From positions 1 to 10,479 of the forward strand of contig JAEYYZ010000147.1 in NCBI GenBank assembly GCA_023428185.1: 10,479 nucleotides of DNA. The letters are read 5' to 3'. Within the stretch, counting starts at the first letter, position 1. Every line of letters begins with the position of its first letter. The translations under genes and the position numbers were made by a program. This stretch comes from Actinomycetes bacterium. Lineage in GTDB: Bacteria; Actinomycetota; Actinomycetes; Actinomycetales; Demequinaceae. Of this stretch, positions 5,944 to 10,479 are shown piece after piece. A model generated the notes under the pieces. That model saw only the letters and a list, made by a program, of their open reading frames with translations, made no database searches and was not told where the DNA came from.

Positions 5944-7578
5944 TTACTTCTTCTTCTTAGCGACGATTTGCTCTTGCTCCACGTCAACGGACTCGCCGTC
6001 GGCCACGGAGGAATCGGTGTGGAGCTCGGTGCCTACGCTCGACAAGAACGTGGAGACAAAGCTGTCCACCTGAGTGTTGAGTTCTGCTTCGTTCTCGTCA
6101 GACAGGGCGCCGGTCTTGGCGATGTCCTTGAGGATCGAGGTGTGGCGACGCAAGTGGTCCAGCAGTTCACGCTCAAAACGCAACACGTCAGCAAGCGGGA
6201 TCTTGTCCAGCTTGCCCTTGGTGCCAGCCCAAATGGAGACAACCTGCTCCTCCACGGGGTACGGCGAATACTGGGGTTGCTTGAGCAGTTCCATGAGGCG
6301 CGCCCCACGGGTGAGTTGCTGGCGCGAGGCCGCGTCCAGGTCGGAGGCGAACATCGCGAAGGCTTCGAGTGAACGGAACTGAGCCAAGTCAATCTTGAGC
6401 GTTCCGGACACCTTCTTCATTGCCTTGATCTGCGCCGAACCACCCACGCGGGACACCGAGATACCCACGTCTACTGCGGGACGCTGGTTGGCGTTGAACA
6501 GGTCGGACTGCAAGAAGATCTGACCGTCGGTGATGGAAATCACGTTGGTAGGAATGTACGCCGAGACATCGTTTGCCTTGGTCTCGATGATGGGAAGGCC
6601 AGTCATCGAGCCAGCACCCATCTCGTCCGAGAGCTTGGCACAACGCTCCAGCAAGCGGGAGTGCAAGTAGAAGACGTCACCGGGGTACGCCTCGCGGCCC
6701 GGCGGGCGGCGCAGCAGCAGGGACACTGCGCGGTAGGCCTCGGCTTGCTTGGACAAGTCATCAAAGATGATGAGGACGTGCTTGCCCTCGTACATCCAGT
6801 GCTGGCCAATAGCGGAACCCGTGTAGGGAGCCAAGTACTTGAAGCCTGCAGGGTCCGATGCCGGGGCGGCCACGATGGTCGTGTACTCCATGGCGCCAGC
6901 TTCTTCCAGAGCGCCGCGCACGGAGGCGATGGTGGAACCCTTTTGGCCGATGGCGACATAGATGCAACGGACCTGCTTGGCGGGGTCGCCACTGTCCCAG
7001 TTGGCCTTCTGGTTGATGATGGTGTCGATCGCGATCGCGGTCTTGCCGGTCTGGCGGTCACCGATGATGAGCTGGCGCTGACCACGACCGATGGGGATCA
7101 TGGCGTCGATGGCCTTGAGGCCGGTCTGCAACGGCTCGTGGACTGACTTACGTGCCATGACGCCAGGTGCCTGTAGTTCCAGCGCGCGCTGACCCACGGT
7201 CTCGATCTCACCCAGTCCGTCGATGGCGTTACCCAAGGGGTCCACCACGCGGCCGAGGTAGCCGTCGCCCACGGCCACGGAGAGCACCTCGCCGGTGCGC
7301 TGCACGGTCTGACCCTCTTCAATGCCGGTGAACTCACCGAGCACCACCACACCGATTTCGCGCACGTCAAGGTTCAGTGCGAGGCCGAGAGTGCCGTCTT
7401 CAAAGCGCAACAGTTCGTTGGCCATGCATCCGGGGAGGCCCTCGACCTGGGCAATGCCGTCTGCCGTGAGCGTCACGGTGCCCACTTCTTCAGTGACAAC
7501 ACCCTTGGGCTCGTACGACTTGACGTACGTGTCGAGCGCAGCCCGGATCTCGTCGGGGCTGATCGTCAACTCGGCCAT
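5944..7578 (-). CDS. atpA: F1 ATP synthase alpha subunit
   Basis: Non-catalytic nucleotide-binding subunit alternating with beta in F1. Seen in 544 residues: N-terminal SPDEIRAAL, P-loop GDRQTGKT (173-180), Walker B VLIIFDDLSKQ (268-278), LLLRRPPGREAYPGDVFYLHSRLLER (287-312), and signature PAVDVGISVS (367-376) followed by the arginine finger R377 (VSRVGGSAQ). E. coli alpha has 513 residues; here the common fold ends near FVSTFLSS (508-514). About 30 further residues follow, acidic and Ser-rich and ending in KKKK. A comparable C-terminal extension in mycobacteria suppresses ATP hydrolysis; whether this one does is inference. The ATG has a strong AAGGAG about 10 bases upstream, in a 42-base spacer after atpH. 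Confidence 0.97.
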   Translation of the reverse strand: MAELTISPDEIRAALDTYVKSYEPKGVVTEEVGTVTLTADGIAQVEGLPGCMANELLRFEDGTLGLALNLDVREIGVVVLGEFTGIEEGQTVQRTGEVLSVAVGDGYLGRVVDPLGNAIDGLGEIETVGQRALELQAPGVMARKSVHEPLQTGLKAIDAMIPIGRGQRQLIIGDRQTGKTAIAIDTIINQKANWDSGDPAKQVRCIYVAIGQKGSTIASVRGALEEAGAMEYTTIVAAPASDPAGFKYLAPYTGSAIGQHWMYEGKHVLIIFDDLSKQAEAYRAVSLLLRRPPGREAYPGDVFYLHSRLLERCAKLSDEMGAGSMTGLPIIETKANDVSAYIPTNVISITDGQIFLQSDLFNANQRPAVDVGISVSRVGGSAQIKAMKKVSGTLKIDLAQFRSLEAFAMFASDLDAASRQQLTRGARLMELLKQPQYSPYPVEEQVVSIWAGTKGKLDKIPLADVLRFERELLDHLRRHTSILKDIAKTGALSDENEAELNTQVDSFVSTFLSSVGTELHTDSSVADGESVDVEQEQIVAKKKK

Positions 7579-7620
7579 CTGCTTCTCTCCTTGTTCCGCG
7601 GTTGCGGGATCACGCCGGCT

Positions 7621-8433
7621 TTAGCCGACCAGTCGTCGTCGTGCGTCGTCGAGCCGGGCGAGGACGGTGCCGTCCACTACTTCCGACCCCACTTGAACTT
7701 TCATGCCACCGATCACTGCAGGATCAACGGCCACATTGAGGTGAATCTCGCGCCCGTACGCGCGCTGCAAGATGCTTGCGAGGCGTTGGCGTTGCGCTGC
7801 GGACAGTTCCACGGCGGCGGTCACCCGCGCCACTGAGCGTCCCCGACGCTCGGCGGCCATGACCACGAGCTTCTTGATAGTCGCAATGAGGCGAGTGCCT
7901 CGCGGAGCTGCCACTGCGCGCTCGACGAGCGCCTCGGTGATGGGTTCCACCTTGCCGCCAAGCACCGAGCGAAGCAGCTGCACTCGCGATGCTCGCGGTG
8001 CGGCACGGTTGCCTAGTGCCACCAGCAAGTCGCGTTCAGCTGTGAGCGCCCGCTCCACACGGAACAGTTCTTCCTCCACCGCAGACAGCTTGCCTGTGGC
8101 GTCAGCCGCCGCCAGCAAGGCCACGTAGCCAGCCTCAGCCACGGCGTCGGTCAAGTGACCTTCGGAAGACCACCGCTGGTTCACGAACTCGCGCAACACG
8201 TCCTGAACGCGAGAGTCCATGGTGGAGAACAACTGATCCACGAGCACGCTCTTGTCCGTCCCGGGCCTGGCCGGGTCGGTCAGCGCTCTGCGCAACGAGC
8301 CAGAACCGTCAATAGCGTCTACGGCAGCGAACAGTTGCGCCGCGAGCGTCAGACCGTCCTTACCCGCCGCAGTCGCCACTGGCTCGAATCCGCTCAACAC
8401 GGAGTCGCGCGCGTCCTGACTCATTCCTGACAT
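7621..8433 (-). CDS. atpH: F1 ATP synthase delta subunit (OSCP-like)
   Basis: Delta caps F1 and links it to the peripheral stalk (b). The product has 270 residues, against about 177 in E. coli, which is the long actinobacterial form with extra helical sequence in front. The recognisable core starts near DAIDGSGSLRRALTDPARPG (39-58). The conserved C-terminal beta region HLNVAVDPAVIGGMKVQVGSEVVDGTV (231-257) carries the OSCP/delta signature. It is not fused to a b-type domain as in mycobacteria. The start ATG at 8433 lies 5 bases after the atpF stop, with GAAGGG upstream inside the end of atpF. An alternative ATG three codons on (8424) cannot be excluded. Confidence 0.94.
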   Translation of the reverse strand: MSGMSQDARDSVLSGFEPVATAAGKDGLTLAAQLFAAVDAIDGSGSLRRALTDPARPGTDKSVLVDQLFSTMDSRVQDVLREFVNQRWSSEGHLTDAVAEAGYVALLAAADATGKLSAVEEELFRVERALTAERDLLVALGNRAAPRASRVQLLRSVLGGKVEPITEALVERAVAAPRGTRLIATIKKLVVMAAERRGRSVARVTAAVELSAAQRQRLASILQRAYGREIHLNVAVDPAVIGGMKVQVGSEVVDGTVLARLDDARRRLVG

Positions 8434-8438
8434 GGAGG

Positions 8439-9011
8439 CTAACCCTTCGCCTTCTGCGAGTCCGTCACGGATGCCTCGAGGTCGTCGAGGAACGCGTTGA
8501 TGACGCGCTGCTGCCGAGCGTCGTCGGCGAGAGATTCGCCCACGATGCGCGAGGCAAGTTCGGTGGCCAAAGCGCCTACCTCTGCCCGCAGCGCGATGAC
8601 TGCCTGCTGACGCTCCGCCTCAATCTGCTTCTGAGCCGTCTCCACAATGCGCTCAGTGTCGTGCTGAGCGCGGGCGCGGTTCTCGGAAACGATCTGCGTT
8701 GCCTCAGCACGAGCGTCTTCACGAATGCGTGCAGCCTCAGCCCTGGCATCGCGCAGTTGCGCGGTGTACTCCTCGAGCGCGGCGGCGGCCTCTGCTTGAG
8801 CCGTCTCGGCCTTGTCGATGCCGCCCTGAATGAGTTCAGCGCGCTCGTCAAGGACCTTGTTGAGCTTGGGCAGCACGAGCCACATGAAGACGCCGACGAT
8901 GAGGACAAAGATGATCAATGACCACAGGACGTCGTAGTTCGTCGGAAGAATCGGAATGAACTCCGACGAACCCTCTTCTGCCGCCACGATGACGGCGCTG
9001 ATGGCACTCAT
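8439..9011 (-). CDS. atpF: Fo ATP synthase b subunit (peripheral stalk)
   Basis: The b subunit anchors the stator stalk: one N-terminal membrane helix and a long cytoplasmic coiled coil. The 190-residue protein shows FIPILPTNYDVLWSL leading into a transmembrane helix at 28-48 (VLWSLIIFVLIVGVFMWLVLP). It is followed by LPKLNKVLDERAELIQ and an Ala/Glu/Arg-rich helix to about residue 165, then a C-terminal segment that should contact delta. There is only one b-type gene, so a b2 homodimer is expected. The start ATG at 9011 is 3 bases after the atpE stop, with no convincing Shine-Dalgarno, so it depends on coupling to atpE. The first 12 residues (MSAISAVIVAAE) vary in the family and the exact start is less certain. 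Confidence 0.94.
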   Translation of the reverse strand: MSAISAVIVAAEEGSSEFIPILPTNYDVLWSLIIFVLIVGVFMWLVLPKLNKVLDERAELIQGGIDKAETAQAEAAAALEEYTAQLRDARAEAARIREDARAEATQIVSENRARAQHDTERIVETAQKQIEAERQQAVIALRAEVGALATELASRIVGESLADDARQQRVINAFLDDLEASVTDSQKAKG

Positions 9012-9014
9012 GAA

Positions 9015-9242
9015 CTAGAAGATGAAGCCCGTGATCAGACCGAGGAGCGCGAGCACCTCGACAAAGGCGACACCAAGGAACATGGTGGCACGCAGCTGGC
9101 CTGCAGCCTCGGGCTGACGAGCCATGCCCTCGATGGTCTTGCCAATGAGGATTCCAAGGCCGATGCCGGGGCCGATGGCCGCAAGGCCGTAGCCGATGAC
9201 CGCGATGTTGCCAGTCAGTTCAGCGTAAGTGGTGGTGTCCAC
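9015..9242 (-). CDS. atpE: Fo ATP synthase c subunit (proton-carrying ring)
   Basis: The c subunit forms the rotating ring that carries protons. The 75-residue hairpin has helix 1 with the packing motif GPGIGLG (24-30), the polar loop ARQPE (41-45), and helix 2 with the ion-carrying glutamate E62 in AFVEVLALLG. Residues next to E62 and opposite in helix 1 are hydrophobic (V63, L29), so the ring should use H+ and not Na+. The start is GTG at 9242 (MDTTTYAELTG), preceded by a strong GGAAGGAAG. A TTG further up (9266) would add eight residues and would hide that ribosome-binding site inside the gene, so it is rejected. A hairpin lies just upstream. Confidence 0.96.
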   Translation of the reverse strand: MDTTTYAELTGNIAVIGYGLAAIGPGIGLGILIGKTIEGMARQPEAAGQLRATMFLGVAFVEVLALLGLITGFIF

Positions 9243-9261
9243 TGTGCTTCCTTCCGTTAGT

Positions 9262-9280
9262 CGCAACCAAAGTGGTTACG
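9262..9280 (-). other. Intercistronic hairpin before atpE
   Basis: In the transcript CGUAACC pairs with GGUUGCG around a 5-base loop: 7 pairs including one G-U. It falls inside the 42-base atpB-atpE spacer, just upstream of the atpE ribosome-binding site. It could affect mRNA stability or translation of the highly needed c subunit. Confidence 0.4.
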
Positions 9281-9284
9281 CAGT

Positions 9285-10151
9285 TTAGTGAGCGTCCTCG
9301 AGGGACATGTTGATGTACAGCGCTGACAAGATGGTGAAGACGTAGGCCTGCAGCAAGGCCACAAAGATCTCGAACAGGGTAAACGCCAAGGCAGCCACAA
9401 AGGAGACGGCTCCCATTGACTTGAGCCAGCCCGATGCTTCCAAGAAGAAGTAGTGCGTTGCAGCAAAACACAACACGAGTAGCAAGTGGCCAGCCATCAT
9501 GTTGGCCGCAAGACGCAGTGCCAAGGTGGCGGGCCTCAAGACGAACACTTGGAGCGCCTCGATGGGCGTCAGAAGTACGTAAATGGGCTTGGGAACGCCG
9601 GGTGGGAAGAGGTTGGCCTTAAGGAAGCCGCCCAAGCCGTGCTGGCGGAAGCCAGCCGCCAGGTACATGACGTAGACCCACAGCGCCATGATGATGGGCA
9701 ACCCGATGAGCGACGTTCCAGCGATGTTGAGGAACGGAATCACACCGGTGATGTTGAAGAACACGATGGTGATGAAAAGAGTGAACAAGAAGCCGATGTA
9801 CTTCTTAGCGTGCTGCGCGCCCATCACTTGTTCCACGATCTGTACGCGCACAAAGTCGTAGAGCATTTCCACCACGGCTTGGCCGCGAGTGGGGACCACG
9901 CGGGCGCGTTGCGCCACGATCACAAAGATCATGATGAGCACAAAGGCGGCGATAAGTCGCACCATGGTGATGCGGTTGAACTCAAAGATGGTGCCGGCCC
10001 ACAACAAGGCGTCGGGGTTGAAGTCACCAATAGACGGCGAGTGGAAGCCGTCAGAGGACAGCAACCATTCCAAGAAGCTCCGTGAGGTCGCTTCTTGCTC
10101 GTTGCCGTCGGCAACAGTGTGGGCACTCAAGGCCAAAGATAGAACGCGCAT
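9285..10151 (-). CDS. atpB: Fo ATP synthase a subunit (proton channel)
   Basis: Subunit a is the stator membrane protein that forms the two proton half-channels next to the c-ring. The 288 residues begin with a hydrophilic, partly acidic N-terminus (to about 60). Membrane helices follow at about 64-80, 119-140 and 150-167, and two long hairpin helices at about 191-228 and 248-281. The essential arginine is R213 in ALRLAANMMAGH. Where E. coli has Glu219 and His245, this protein has H222 and E261 (TLFEIFVALLQAY), with Q268 in the expected place. This reciprocal His/Glu exchange is known in other species and leaves the channel functional. The ATG at 10151 follows GGGGAG at very short spacing. 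The gene is 73 bases downstream of the atpI-like frame. Confidence 0.96.
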   Translation of the reverse strand: MRVLSLALSAHTVADGNEQEATSRSFLEWLLSSDGFHSPSIGDFNPDALLWAGTIFEFNRITMVRLIAAFVLIMIFVIVAQRARVVPTRGQAVVEMLYDFVRVQIVEQVMGAQHAKKYIGFLFTLFITIVFFNITGVIPFLNIAGTSLIGLPIIMALWVYVMYLAAGFRQHGLGGFLKANLFPPGVPKPIYVLLTPIEALQVFVLRPATLALRLAANMMAGHLLLVLCFAATHYFFLEASGWLKSMGAVSFVAALAFTLFEIFVALLQAYVFTILSALYINMSLEDAH

Positions 10152-10172
10152 GTCTCCCCGACGCGACCAGCC

Positions 10173-10193
10173 GGGCAGGCTTCAGTGCCGCCC
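10173..10193 (-). other. Hairpin in the atpI-atpB spacer
   Basis: In transcript sense GGGCGGC pairs with GCC-U-GCCC around a 6-base loop (ACUGAA), giving seven GC pairs and one bulge. It begins about 20 bases before atpB. No U-tract follows, so it is not an intrinsic terminator in the usual sense; an RNA-stability or processing element is possible. No convincing promoter is seen in the same 73-base gap. Confidence 0.35.
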
Positions 10194-10224
10194 GAGATCA
10201 ATGTGGAATTGGTGGAAGCCTAAC

Positions 10225-10479
10225 CTACTGAGAGCCTGAGCCAGAACCGGGAACCACGTTGGGGATGCGAGCTGTGCGCATGGCGACCACATCGATCACC
10301 ACGGAGGCCAAAACTCCCACCGCTGCCGTGATCCCAAACGGGATGCGCTCAAAGTGCTCGAACTGTCCCAACACCGCCAAAATGGCGATCAAGACCAGCA
10401 TTTTTCCCAGCCACGAGAACGCCACAAGGCCCGCCATTGCGGTGGGTTGCATGGTGTGTCCCTTGAGCATGCTCAACTG
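10225..10479 (-). CDS. AtpI-like membrane protein, C-terminal part (5' end beyond window)
   Basis: The frame is open to the right edge without a stop, and its last 75 residues form two membrane helices (about VAFSWLGKMLVLIAILAVL and ITAAVGVLASVVIDVVAM). These are followed by TARIPNVVPGSGSGSQ. A small, poorly conserved AtpI-like four-helix protein of about 140-160 residues usually precedes atpB in actinobacteria. This sequence looks like the second half of such a protein, including the ...D-x-V...T-R-I-P-x-V end. AtpI is thought to help c-ring assembly or magnesium supply; its role here is unproven. Alternatively the gene is a short two-helix protein starting at ATG 10452, which has AAGGGA 7 bases upstream. 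More upstream sequence decides between these. Confidence 0.65.
   Translation of the reverse strand, partial: QLSMLKGHTMQPTAMAGLVAFSWLGKMLVLIAILAVLGQFEHFERIPFGITAAVGVLASVVIDVVAMRTARIPNVVPGSGSGSQ

Noticed and set aside
9243..9266. TTG start at 9266 for atpE
   Set aside because: It would place the strong GGAAGGAAG site inside the coding region; the GTG at 9242 gives the normal c-subunit length and N-terminus.
1..10479. tRNA/rRNA genes, CRISPR arrays, insertion sequences, attachment sites
   Set aside because: Nothing of this kind was seen. Genes are tightly packed with short spacers and similar base composition, and there are no transposase-like frames or terminal repeats.

Overview
The window comes from an actinobacterial chromosome of roughly 60% GC (estimated by eye). 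The gene content fits Actinobacteria: a NucS mismatch endonuclease, an F1 delta subunit of about 270 residues, an F1 alpha subunit with a C-terminal tail, and a short epsilon subunit lacking its helical domain. An unfused delta and a two-domain-free epsilon together suggest Micrococcales or a relative, but I cannot name the genus.

Right two thirds (about 3243-10479, all minus strand): a complete H+-translocating F1Fo ATP synthase operon, read right to left in the order atpI-like (cut by the window edge), atpB (a), atpE (c), atpF (b), atpH (delta), atpA (alpha), atpG (gamma), atpD (beta), atpC (epsilon). Spacers are 73, 42, 3, 5, 42, 6, 16 and 3 bases, so this is one transcription unit. Every catalytic and proton-path residue I looked for is present. 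Small intercistronic hairpins lie before atpB and atpE. The promoter is not visible and must lie at or beyond the right edge.

Middle (2015-3258): a small VOC-fold protein gene on the plus strand converges tail-to-tail on atpC with a 7-base gap, and an inverted repeat covers both gene ends. Divergent from it is nucS (minus strand), whose product gives mutation avoidance in actinobacteria that lack MutS/MutL. Eighteen bases after nucS comes a gene for an unrecognised four-helix membrane protein.

Left end (1-1406, minus strand): a GH1 beta-glucosidase gene, cut at its 3' end by the window edge, with a LacI-family-type 12-bp palindrome in its promoter region.

The window is mainly housekeeping and I see no convincing new multi-gene system. 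The points worth a second look are: the pairing of a short epsilon with an extended alpha tail, the Lys/Ala/Pro repeat at the beta N-terminus, the operator at the glucosidase, possible leaderless starts of the non-ATPase genes, and the inverted repeat at the convergent gene ends.
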